Below, one piece after another: positions 17,314 through 25,300 of a stretch of 64,000 nucleotides of DNA. Numbering within the stretch: position 1 is the stretch's first letter; each line of letters begins with the position of its first letter. The position numbers were made by a program, and so were the translations under genes. The stretch is from Nostoc cf. commune SO-36 (GTDB lineage Bacteria; Cyanobacteriota; Cyanobacteriia; Cyanobacteriales; Nostocaceae), in the NCBI RefSeq assembly GCF_023734775.1, contig NZ_AP025732.1, positions 4,710,501 through 4,774,500 of the forward strand. Reading direction: 5' to 3'. Below the pieces are notes generated by a model. That model ran no database searches and had not been told where the DNA came from. It saw nothing but the letters and a program-made list of their open reading frames with translations.

Positions 17314-18378
17314 TTGATTAATGAACATTCCAAAAATCTCTTAAACACCCAACTGAAGAATATGCCAAGTGGAGGCTATATATTTAGCTGGTTTGATTGG
17401 TTTTGTCTTTGGTATCCTCCAGGCTGGCTAATTTTATTCAATCGGCATTGGCAGCACTATCACACCGATCAAGATGGTTGGAATTATCTAGAATATGGCT
17501 TATTTTTAATTCCTGGCGGATTTTATTTGGCACTGCTAAGTCGCTGGTTACGTCTGGGTTTTCGTCCACCTCGAAGAGAAATTGGTGAATTTGATCCCAA
17601 ATATCAAGAAGCTTTTCGCTTAGAAGTTCTCAGCCCCATTGTTAAATACTATTTTCGTGCAGAGTTGCAACAAGTTGAGAATTTGCCGTCAACAGGGCCA
17701 TTAATTGTGACAATGAATCACGCAGGAATGTGCTTTCCTTGGGACTTTTTGACCTTGGGTTATTTATTAAGTGAAACCAGAGGATGGGTAGTACAAGCTG
17801 TAGCAAATCCAGTATTATTTGAGCATCCTTGGATGATTTGGTGGCTACCACCTAAATGGTCGCAAGTTTTAGGTGGTGTACGAGCCGAATTAGATAATTT
17901 TGAGGCAGCGATGGCGCAGCCAACGCCTACGGCGAACGCACAAGGTAAAATAGTCTTATATGCACCCGAAGGTATCCGTGGACCTCTGAAAGGTTGGAGA
18001 AGACGCTATCAACTAGAAAAGTTTGATATCAGTTTTATTCAGTTGAGCGATCGCTATCATATTCCCATTCTCCCAGTTGTTTGCATCGGCAGTGAATTTC
18101 TCCATCCTTGGGCTGTTAATCTCAAAAAATTGCAACGATTAGTCAAGTTACCATTCTTGCCTCTATCACCTTTGATGCTTATCTTAATTCTTTTTCCCTC
18201 AATGGGAATTTGGGCAATGAGAACTCGTCTGCGTTACTCTATTAACCCTTTGCAACCAGCAGGATTAGATACTCACTCAAGTAAAAGGCGTGCAGTAGTT
18301 TATCAACAGGCACAACAATTACGAGAAAAACTGCAACTTCAAATTAATCATTTACTTGGGAAACCTGTAAGAAGCTAA
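17314..18378 (+). CDS. Glycerolipid acyltransferase-like (PlsC superfamily) membrane protein
   Basis: The 354-residue protein has an N-terminal hydrophobic region (YGLFLIPGGFYLALLSRWL) and a PlsC-type core: TGPLIVTMNHAGMCFPWD (His/Asp catalytic block, atypically spaced), KIVLYAPEGIRGPLKGW (EGxR block III) and IPILPVVCIGSEF (block IV). It should transfer fatty acyl groups to a lipid or alcohol at the membrane; the acceptor is unknown. A short palindromic repeat at about 17910-17940 is translated as MAQPTPTANAQ, inserted in frame in a loop. The start is TTG 17314 or ATG 17362. It is monocistronic. Confidence 0.7.
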   Translation: MINEHSKNLLNTQLKNMPSGGYIFSWFDWFCLWYPPGWLILFNRHWQHYHTDQDGWNYLEYGLFLIPGGFYLALLSRWLRLGFRPPRREIGEFDPKYQEAFRLEVLSPIVKYYFRAELQQVENLPSTGPLIVTMNHAGMCFPWDFLTLGYLLSETRGWVVQAVANPVLFEHPWMIWWLPPKWSQVLGGVRAELDNFEAAMAQPTPTANAQGKIVLYAPEGIRGPLKGWRRRYQLEKFDISFIQLSDRYHIPILPVVCIGSEFLHPWAVNLKKLQRLVKLPFLPLSPLMLILILFPSMGIWAMRTRLRYSINPLQPAGLDTHSSKRRAVVYQQAQQLREKLQLQINHLLGKPVRS

Positions 18379-18900
18379 GGTGATTTCTAGGAAAGAATTG
18401 ACCAATAAAGGTAGAGTGTACCGTTGATGCAAAACAAACAGGAGCAAGCATTTGGATACGTTAGCCACGGCAGGCGCAGCCAAATCATTAACATTTTATT
18501 GGAAATCACCTTATGCCAAGGATAAGGAGTAATCATTAAGTACAAACTGGCAGAGAATTAGTATTACTATTTTTAATTTTTCAAGCCTCTATTAAAATTT
18601 AAACCTGTTAGTAATAAAGCAGCCAGTAATTAGCAAAATCCTTTTGAAACTCCAACTGTTCGTTAAAATTAATTTTTTAAATATAAAAAAAATTAAACAC
18701 AAACATAATTTTATCCAGTCAGTTATAAATACCAAGGAATAATTAACCATCAATTAGATGGTAATTGGACAAATTTGAGTCATTGGCTAGGAAAATAGCC
18801 GCGATCGCAGTAAAATTACCAATGGTATGCTTATTAAGAAATAAATAACAAGCAGCTCATTATAAATAACTTTCATTTGATCAACATTAATGGAGATGTT
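18379..18900. other. Intergenic region with short palindromic repeat
   Basis: No gene is visible. A CACGGCAGGCGCAGCC-type short repeat lies near 18465, and a HIP1 octamer near 18800. The region upstream of 18901 presumably drives the response regulator. Confidence 0.3.
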
Positions 18901-19305
18901 ATGGAACCTGCTCTTCCTCTTGCTGGCTTAAACATCCTCGTAGTTGATGATGATGATGATAGCCGCTTTTACATTACTACCGTGTTGGAAGGTGATGGAG
19001 CCACTGTCACGGCAGTTGTATCCGCAGCAATAGCATTGAAAGTATTGCCTGAGTTGCAACCAGATGTCTTGGTTTGTGATATCGCTATGCCTGATGAAGA
19101 TGGCTACACCCTCATCCGCAAGATCCGGGCGCTGGAGCCTGATATTTATAGAAAACTCCCCGCTATTGCCTTAACTGCATACGGCGATAGCGAGTATCGT
19201 AGCCGTGCCCTGGAAGCAGGCTTTCAAAGTCATGTGGCTAAACCAGTTGAGCCTGGAGAACTAGTTGCGATCGTTGCTAATTTGATTGCTTATTACAAGA
19301 GTTAA
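18901..19305 (+). CDS. Single-domain response regulator (CheY-like receiver)
   Basis: The 134-residue protein consists of one receiver domain: ILVVDDDDDSRFYITTVL (acidic pocket), VLVCDIAMPDEDGYTLI (phosphoacceptor Asp), AIALTAYG (switch Thr/Ala) and HVAKPVEPGELV (conserved Lys-Pro). There is no output domain, so it acts by protein contact. It is most similar in sequence to the C-terminal receivers of the hybrid kinases in this window (16140, 25301), suggesting a common origin or partnership. I choose the ATG at 18901, preceded by GGAG at about 9 bp, over an in-frame TTG at 18877. Confidence 0.9.
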   Translation: MEPALPLAGLNILVVDDDDDSRFYITTVLEGDGATVTAVVSAAIALKVLPELQPDVLVCDIAMPDEDGYTLIRKIRALEPDIYRKLPAIALTAYGDSEYRSRALEAGFQSHVAKPVEPGELVAIVANLIAYYKS

Positions 19306-20102
19306 TACTAGTTTACAAAAGACATCTCCAAAAATTTAGTTATGAGCCCAAGTTATACAAATGTTGTAGATTTGTTTTCGGATGTATGTATTGATCAATA
19401 CTCAAAAGAGAGTTATTATTTGCATGGTTCTGCTACTCCCAACATTTCTCGGTTAAGGGAAAAAGGGGAAGGTGAAAGGGAAAGAAAAACCCTTTAACTT
19501 TTACCCCAAACTCGATTAGGAGTTAAAAATTCTTAATCGAGAGGGATTGCTGCTACTCTACTACTGTTTCCCCTTTCACAGAGGAGAAGGCCTAAATATA
19601 CTTCAAACTGGTTAAACCTTTATTTTTAGCATCAATGATGTTTCTAACACAATTTTAGGATTTTCGCTCCGGCGATCGCTTGATTTACAGTCGAAAAATT
19701 TGGAGTTTAATGTCATAGATTCTTTGCTTAATTCTAGCCGATGCCTAAAATACTGTAAAAAACTTCGATAGTACAGATGCTCACCTCGAAAAAGCTAATA
19801 CATAGGGCTTACCCACTGTATTAAAGAATCATCTTTCGCCAATCTACGAGGATTGGCATAGAGCAAACCCAGATAAAACAGACTTTTTTTTCCCTCAGGC
19901 AAAAAACTGAGCCAAAAAAATATTGTCTGATTTTTGTGCAAGGAATTTATAGTGTCCTGCCTCTGTGGGCTTGTTTTGACATACCTAATAGTCTGTCTAT
20001 CTGCTTGTCTTGGGTTGTTTCGGCAAAACTTAGACTACCTATCTTTTTGGCGAATGTTTGGAACGTAAATATGTCAATTACCCTTGTGAGGATTGAATCT
20101 AC
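19306..20102. other. Long intergenic region, repeat remnants only
   Basis: A degenerate fold-back (AGACATCTCC-type ends, about 19322-19389) and an inverted repeat (CTCGATTAGGAGTTAAAAAT / ATTCTTAATCGAGAG, about 19511-19545) are present. I find no supported gene. A poly-T/A-rich stretch near 19886-19925 precedes the methyltransferase gene. Confidence 0.35.
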
Positions 20103-20933
20103 ATGAATAAGCAAACTTTTACACATCCCTCTGTAAACTACAAATTTGATGAAGAAAATTTTGCTGTAGAAGATGAGTCCCTCTCCCTTAGATACTTTGA
20201 GCAACAAATCATCGATTCGCAGAAGTACTGGCGGCGTTTCGGCGGTCGTCCCGACTTCTCAGGGAAAGTCGTCCTTGAGATCGGCTGTGGGCATGGGGCC
20301 TTGTCTATTGATGCAGCCATTTCGGGAGCGCAGCGTGTGATTGGTCTTGACTTAATTAGTCAACGCATAGCATTTGCCCGCCGTATTGTAGGGGAACGCT
20401 TCCCAGATATCGCCAACAAAATAGAGTTTCATCATTTGGATATTGACAGCATGACGGCGCTTGACGGCAAAGTTGATGTCGTAATTTCCAAAGACACTTT
20501 TGAACACATTATGGGGCTAGATAGAGTTCTTCTTTCAATCAGACGGCTTCTAAAGGAAGGGGGCTTACTGATAACTGGTTTTAGTCCACTCTACCACAGT
20601 CCTTTTGGCGATCATGGATTTACCTCAATCGGACGACCCATCAAGCTACCGTGGTCGCATTTAATTCTTGGCGATGCGCGTGTTGTCGCACATTATAAGA
20701 AATATCATCCCGGAGTTGAGTGCGATTCGATCTATGAGCTTGGACTTAATAAACTCAAGCGCCACGAATTTTTGGAAGCCTTTGATCGAACAGGATTTAG
20801 GGTTGTTAACGAGACCATAAATGCTCTAGAAGGGGCTTCCAAACTGATGCCAGTGCTTCGACTTCTAAATAAAGTTCCTGCCCTTAAAGACTACACAACT
20901 GTCAGTATGTACGTCGTGGCTCGGAAGATTTAG
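20103..20933 (+). CDS. Class I SAM-dependent methyltransferase
   Basis: The 276-residue protein has the AdoMet-binding motif I VVLEIGCGHGALSIDAAISG, an acidic motif II (VIGLDLISQRI), DIDSM as motif III, and VDVVISKDTFEHIMGLDRVL followed by LLKEGGLLITGFSPLYH (motifs IV and V). This fits the Methyltransf_11/25 group acting on small molecules, lipids or sugars. No neighbour hints at a substrate: it stands alone between repeat-rich gaps. The ATG at 20103 is the only good start. Confidence 0.8.
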   Translation: MNKQTFTHPSVNYKFDEENFAVEDESLSLRYFEQQIIDSQKYWRRFGGRPDFSGKVVLEIGCGHGALSIDAAISGAQRVIGLDLISQRIAFARRIVGERFPDIANKIEFHHLDIDSMTALDGKVDVVISKDTFEHIMGLDRVLLSIRRLLKEGGLLITGFSPLYHSPFGDHGFTSIGRPIKLPWSHLILGDARVVAHYKKYHPGVECDSIYELGLNKLKRHEFLEAFDRTGFRVVNETINALEGASKLMPVLRLLNKVPALKDYTTVSMYVVARKI

Positions 20934-20943
20934 TGTCTCATTT

Positions 20944-21095
20944 AACAGTTAACAGTAAACAGTTATCAATTATTAGTGATTTATTTATCCTGCAAGTTTT
21001 AAGCCTATGCGGTAAAGGTGAAATGCGTTGGTGGCACATATTACCTACGCAGATTATACGCACGAATAACTGATAACTGTTAACTGTTAACTGTT
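20944..21095. repeat. 152-bp fold-back element with 25-bp inverted ends
   Basis: AACAGTTAACAGTAAACAGT (from 20944) and the reverse complement of 21071-21095 match in 24 of 25 positions. The ends are themselves built from repeated GTTAACT units. The interior has no ORF. It lies just after the methyltransferase stop and could also act as a terminator. Confidence 0.6.
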
Positions 21096-21108
21096 TTAAG
21101 GATATTAA

Positions 21109-21252
21109 GAGCTACTACTGCTTCCGATTTGTGGTGTCCATAGGGATGTTCGCGATCAGGTTTATGAGAGTGAGATTCAGACCCCTTATTCCGGTAAGAT
21201 TAGTACTTATCAAGAAGCTTTAATCCAAAAGATATGTCTTCAACTCCTCTAA
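21109..21252 (+). pseudogene. 3' remnant of an unidentified conserved gene
   Basis: An open frame without start reads LLPICGVHRDVRDQVYESEI and continues [23 protein letters not shown] to a stop at 21250-21252, overlapping the next gene's start (21234). The composition looks like real protein (DQVYESEIQTPYSGK) but the N-terminal part is missing after the fold-back repeat. I cannot name the family. Confidence 0.35.
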
Positions 21253-21587
21253 CATTGAACCTAATTGAAGGTTCAGTCTCCTTCAGTTTTTCACCCGAAG
21301 CAGCACGAGAATTAAAGACAGCAACGGATAAACTGATGGAGAGCCTGAAAGCTGTCGCCGCTAAACCCACTCCTGGCGGTGGTAGAGTCACTCCCCAGCC
21401 TCCCCTGGAATATCGTTATACAGGCGAACTATTTTTAGAAATTTTCTGTAATCCTAATATCTGGCCAACGCCCTTCGCAGCCAAGGTTTTGCTGACTGTC
21501 CGCAATCTCAACATCCGCTTGACTACTGAAGCTGAACTTACTCGCATCATTGAAGACATTAATCAGTATTTAGAGCAAGTAGGATAA
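21234..21587 (+). CDS. Conserved-looking hypothetical protein, 117 residues
   Basis: The family is not recognised. The protein begins [20 protein letters not shown], has a helical middle ([20 protein letters not shown]), a Gly/Pro linker ([13 protein letters not shown]), and a C-terminal part with [20 protein letters not shown] and [20 protein letters not shown]. No signal or TM segment. It overlaps the 3' end of the degraded frame upstream, with which it may once have formed an operon. Confidence 0.55.
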   Translation: MSSTPLTLNLIEGSVSFSFSPEAARELKTATDKLMESLKAVAAKPTPGGGRVTPQPPLEYRYTGELFLEIFCNPNIWPTPFAAKVLLTVRNLNIRLTTEAELTRIIEDINQYLEQVG

Positions 21588-21841
21588 TAGGTAAGCTGAT
21601 TTTTTTATGCTTTTCGAGATTTAAAAAAATACTACGTAAAACAAATTTTGAATTTTTTCAAGGTTTAGCCAGTTGCTTGCGGAGGTTCTCTTTGTTGCTG
21701 CAACTGGTGATGGTTAGCCCAACTTAGTAAACTAAAACTTTTCAGGACGGATTTTGGCTTGGAACAGCAAACAGAATACCGCTTACTTGAAAAAAAGCGA
21801 TGCAATGAATTGCGAGTCAAAAGTGAGGTTCCTACACTTCT

Positions 21842-21971
21842 AATACAGTTAGGTTAAGATCCCACCGCCTACGACGACCCCTTTAGAAGAAGGGTAAAAG
21901 CGGGTTCAAATTCCCCTTTTTAAGAGGGTTGGGGATCTCCAAAATATTAATACGTTAACCAAACCGTATTG
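21842..21971. repeat. 130-bp miniature element with 11-bp target duplication
   Basis: Ends AATACAGTTAGGTTAA and (reverse complement) AATACGGTTTGGTTAA are inverted repeats related to those of the element at 15873. The flanks CCTACACTTCT (21831-21841) and CCTATACTTCT (21972-21982) differ at one base, as an aged target duplication would. The element accounts for the middle of the 671-bp gap 21588-22258; I see no gene in the rest. Confidence 0.7.
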
Positions 21972-22258
21972 CCTATACTTCTATCGGATCAATGTAGGAA
22001 CATCACAGTATCTATATACTAAACTCAAGCCGTGACACCAGATATACATAACAAATGGTTCTGACGCATTCTTTGACTTGAGAAGCTGTATAAATTCAGA
22101 CCAAAATGCTTCTGTATTAATGAAAAACGCAAGATTCTATGTAGGGCAATGCTCATTAAAAACCAGAGATTATCCCCAGATTGGGCTTTAAATCGTTGAT
22201 GGTGACACTCACACATCGAAAATAAGCTCCCAATCCAAATCTGAAATCAAAGATTGAT

Positions 22259-22495
22259 TTAGTCGTTGTCCCACTGTTCACGACCAATTAGGTCGCCAAT
22301 GCGATCGCGTAACAAAAAGTCACATTTCTCTAATTCACATTCAACGCAAACCCACTCTCTCGCTGGAATGTATTGGCAGAGGGTATATATTGGCTGTTGT
22401 CGGCTAATCATTCCCTTTTGCACCAGTCGGCGTGCTTCGTCTTGAATCAGATCGAGAGAGTAGTAATTGATAGAAGGCACCGTATTCACACTCAT
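22259..22495 (-). CDS. DUF4327 family small protein
   Basis: The 78-residue protein reads YSLDLIQDEARRLVQKGMIS, then RQQPIYTLCQYIPAREWVCV and RDRIGDLIGREQWDND, the hallmark of the cyanobacteria-specific DUF4327 family. Function is unknown. Two Cys in the middle (WVCVECELEKCDF) could bind metal, but that is speculation. It is monocistronic with an AT-rich leader. Confidence 0.8.
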   Translation of the reverse strand: MSVNTVPSINYYSLDLIQDEARRLVQKGMISRQQPIYTLCQYIPAREWVCVECELEKCDFLLRDRIGDLIGREQWDND

Positions 22496-23404
22496 GTTTT
22501 TTACTCACAAATTAACACTTACGATAGTGTTCCCGTTAATAATTAGGAACAAACATTACAGAAATTAGACTTGTGGCTAGGATTTTGTAGTTTGCTATAC
22601 GGAACTATTTTTATTTTGACGCTACATCTCCTGAAATTATCTCAAGATATGTTAAGAAAGTCAACGAATCCTGACATTTGTCGAAAATTCGCTTTACAAA
22701 AAAAATTCCGAGTAGTTAACTTAACCTGCTATGTCAGATGTATGACTTTGATGCCACAAGTCTGAAAGTCCTGCCATTACTGTCTTTAGGCAAGATTTGG
22801 TAGGTGGGAAGAGTTTATTTCACGTAGGCGTAGTTCGCCGCAAACATTGCTTACATATCAAAAATCACCTTAAAACCGGATCTAGAACTGCTGGTATTTA
22901 TCTAAGGGTAAACAACACAAGAATATTTGTCATATATTAGGGTATAAACTGTTGCAAAACATAACGGCTAAAATATACTACGAAAGCTTCTACACTAGCA
23001 TCTGTTAACATTTTTTTAAGCAAATCCGCAATTATATAGGTTAATTTCAGCACTCCCATTAAACAGTTTTCTTTAGATAAATATCATGTAAGAGGTAGAA
23101 TCAGGGGACTCTACTTGAAGAAGCCACAATTCAGGATAAAAGGCAAAGAAGCTCTTCGCGTTCGCACAGCGTGTCCGATAGAGAAGGAGAAGAAAAAGCT
23201 TTACGCTGCTCTATCGCGCCAGTCTTACAGAATACCCAACTAAACTCTGACGACTGGCAACATTATTCTGTTCCGAAAAAAATATTCAATCGCCGTGGAA
23301 GCAAGAGAACAGACAGTACTAGAGTAGAGACAAAGGTTAAGACAAACAGAAAGCGTATATATACAACTACTGAATTCCTGAATTAGGTTATGGTTACATT
23401 AAAA
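22496..23404. other. 909-bp gap with no supported gene
   Basis: Two open frames (22571-22765 and 23171-23386, both plus) lack coding character or convincing starts and are probably chance. Short palindromic repeats lie near 22820 (CGTAGGCGTAGTTCGCCGC) and 23150-23180. The stretch is otherwise featureless. Confidence 0.3.
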
Positions 23405-23427
23405 CAGACGTGATCTGGTCACGTCTG
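23405..23427 (-). terminator. Hairpin terminator downstream of rbfA
   Basis: CAGACGTGA / TCACGTCTG (23405-23427) is a perfect 9-bp stem with a 5-nt loop. Read on the minus strand it is followed by TTTT. It lies 62 bp beyond the rbfA stop. Confidence 0.65.
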
Positions 23428-23489
23428 TAAGCTGTTTGGCGGATTTGCTGAGATTAATTGTTCTGAAGTTACATTGTTGTTTTAGTTAC

Positions 23490-23909
23490 TTATTCGGAGA
23501 ATTCGTCATCATTTTCATCAGTGCTGTCTTCTACTGCTACCAGATTTTCTGGCGGACGTTCATGGTTAAGTTGGTTTAATAGGGCCAGTACTTTATTACC
23601 GCGTTCTATGGAGCGATCTTCAAGAAACAGCACCTCTGGTGTACGACGTAGCCGTACCCGCGCCCCAAGTTCGCTACGGACGTAACCTGTAGCCGACTTT
23701 AAGCCTGCCATTGTTTCTACCTTAGCTTCATCTGTACCATAGATGCTGACGTAGATTTTGGCGTGTTGGAGATCGCCAGAAACATCAACATCAGTAACGC
23801 TTACCATTCCTGTACCCACACGGTCATCCTTAATGCCATTGAGCAGCATTTGGCTAACTTCCCGTTTGATCAATTCAGCAACGCGGGAAACCCGGCGATT
23901 TGTAGCCAT
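23490..23909 (-). CDS. rbfA: 30S ribosome-binding factor RbfA
   Basis: The 139-residue protein opens [20 protein letters not shown]. It contains [20 protein letters not shown], the KH-like RNA-binding core of RbfA, and [19 protein letters not shown] (the usual RxxPELxFxxDxS). RbfA binds 16S rRNA helix 1 during 30S maturation and cold adaptation. The ATG at 23909 has GGAGGCGAA upstream; an in-frame ATG 16 codons earlier would add an unrelated leader. It has an acidic tail ([12 protein letters not shown]). It lies downstream of, and probably in one unit with, the DUF751 gene. Confidence 0.93.
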   Translation of the reverse strand: MATNRRVSRVAELIKREVSQMLLNGIKDDRVGTGMVSVTDVDVSGDLQHAKIYVSIYGTDEAKVETMAGLKSATGYVRSELGARVRLRRTPEVLFLEDRSIERGNKVLALLNQLNHERPPENLVAVEDSTDENDDEFSE

Positions 23910-24033
23910 AAAAATTTCGCCTCCTTCACAGAGGTTGTACAACAAAAATATATGCAAGTTGAGTAAACACTACTTAGCGAAAGCAACGCCAAGAAGAAGT
24001 GTTTGTGGGGCATAACCCCGATATAACGCTAGT

Positions 24034-24240
24034 CTAGATTGTACTCAAGCCCAGCATTGCCCGTAAGGTGAGAGTAAGGAAGACTAGGCTGCTCATAAAC
24101 AAACCCAAGATAGCGATCAAAGTGACTGGGCGCTTCAACAATGGCACTAACGGCGCAAAGGTGTTCAGAAACAGTCCTAAGACGATACTAATTAAGTACC
24201 GGGGGTAGCGAAAGACGTTATCCCAAAATCCGTCAAACAT
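24034..24240 (-). CDS. DUF751 family (Ycf33-like) small membrane protein
   Basis: The 68-residue protein starts FDGFWDNVFRYPRYLISIVL and has two hydrophobic segments (LGLFLNTFAPLVPLL; VTLIAILGLFMSSLVFLTL), matching the DUF751/Ycf33 family conserved in cyanobacteria and some plastids. It is a membrane protein of unknown function. Its position directly upstream of rbfA is common in cyanobacteria. Confidence 0.8.
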   Translation of the reverse strand: MFDGFWDNVFRYPRYLISIVLGLFLNTFAPLVPLLKRPVTLIAILGLFMSSLVFLTLTLRAMLGLSTI

Positions 24241-24405
24241 CTGAATGTAAACTGCCTTGTTATATACTTACGTTTGTTTTGATATGCTTTATCTACTCAA
24301 TTGTAATCTATGCGGCTGGAAAATTAGCCAGCTAATGTAAAATATACTTCGTCGGTTATATTGGCTTTATTTAGTCACGATTATTTTCAGTTAAATTGCA
24401 AGTAA

Positions 24406-25263
24406 ATGGTAATTCAAATCCCCAAGGAAACTAGCCCGCGTCCATTTTTGAAGTGGGCAGGGGGTAAAAGTAGGTTGATACAGCAATATATTCCTTATTT
24501 TCCCAAAAGTTATAAAAATTACTATGAGCCATTCTTGGGTGGTGGTGCTGTTTTTTTCTATCTCCAACCAAGTACAGCATTTTTAACTGATATTAATGCC
24601 GAATTAATTAACACTTATTGTTGTGTTAGAGATCATGTTGAAGAATTAATTTCTCTATTGAAAGAGCATAAAATCCGACATGATAAAGATTATTACTATA
24701 GTATCCGAAACCACTCTGGTGGAACTGACATAGAAAAAGCTGCTCGTTTAATTTATCTTAATAAGACTTGTTTTAATGGTCTTTATCGAGTTAATTCACA
24801 GGGTAAATTCAATGTGCCATTAGGCAGATATGACAATCCCAATATTTGTTCTGAGGTTTTATTAAAAGCAGCTTCAGAAGCACTTTCTTATGCAGAAATC
24901 AAACAAGCGGATTTTACAGAAATCTTAAATCATGCAACTAGCAGTGATGACTTTGTATTTTTTGATCCGCCCTATCATCCTATCAGTGAGACTAGCTATT
25001 TTACTGCTTATAGCCAGAATTGTTTTAGCAAAAAAGACCAAGAACTTTTGAGAGATACTTGTGCAGAGTTAGCAAGTCGTGGTGTCAAAGTTATGGTATG
25101 TAATTCTGATAGCGAATTTATTCAAAAAATTTATAATGATATCAATTTTGAAACCTATCAAATCAAAGCAGCTCGATCAATTAACTCAAATATAAAAAAT
25201 AGAGGGATGATTTACGAACTATTAATTACATCTTTTAAAGATTTTTATTTGCCCAAGCAATAA
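24406..25263 (+). CDS. Dam-type DNA adenine-N6 methyltransferase
   Basis: This 285-residue alpha-class (D12) adenine methylase has RPFLKWAGGKSRLIQQYIPY (motif X), YYEPFLGGGAVFFYL (motif I, AdoMet), FLTDINAELINTY (motif II) and the catalytic DDFVFFDPPYHPI (motif IV DPPY). It resembles cyanobacterial solitary GATC methylases (DmtA/Dam type); the frequent HIP1 octamer GCGATCGC contains GATC. No restriction partner is adjacent. AT-rich codon use is somewhat different from neighbours. It is convergent with the hybrid kinase gene at 25301. Confidence 0.85.
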   Translation: MVIQIPKETSPRPFLKWAGGKSRLIQQYIPYFPKSYKNYYEPFLGGGAVFFYLQPSTAFLTDINAELINTYCCVRDHVEELISLLKEHKIRHDKDYYYSIRNHSGGTDIEKAARLIYLNKTCFNGLYRVNSQGKFNVPLGRYDNPNICSEVLLKAASEALSYAEIKQADFTEILNHATSSDDFVFFDPPYHPISETSYFTAYSQNCFSKKDQELLRDTCAELASRGVKVMVCNSDSEFIQKIYNDINFETYQIKAARSINSNIKNRGMIYELLITSFKDFYLPKQ

Positions 25264-25300
25264 ATCTGTCTAAGCTATAAACTGCAATTTTGAATTGGTA

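Noticed and set aside
21901..21935. GGGTTCAAATTCCCC as a tRNA T-arm
   Set aside because: No acceptor stem, D-arm or anticodon arm can be built; the segment lies inside a miniature element.
22571..22765. Possible 64-residue membrane peptide
   Set aside because: No ribosome-binding site, mixed composition, no recognisable pattern.
23171..23386. Possible 71-residue basic protein
   Set aside because: Starts inside a short palindromic repeat and has no convincing coding features; left as intergenic.
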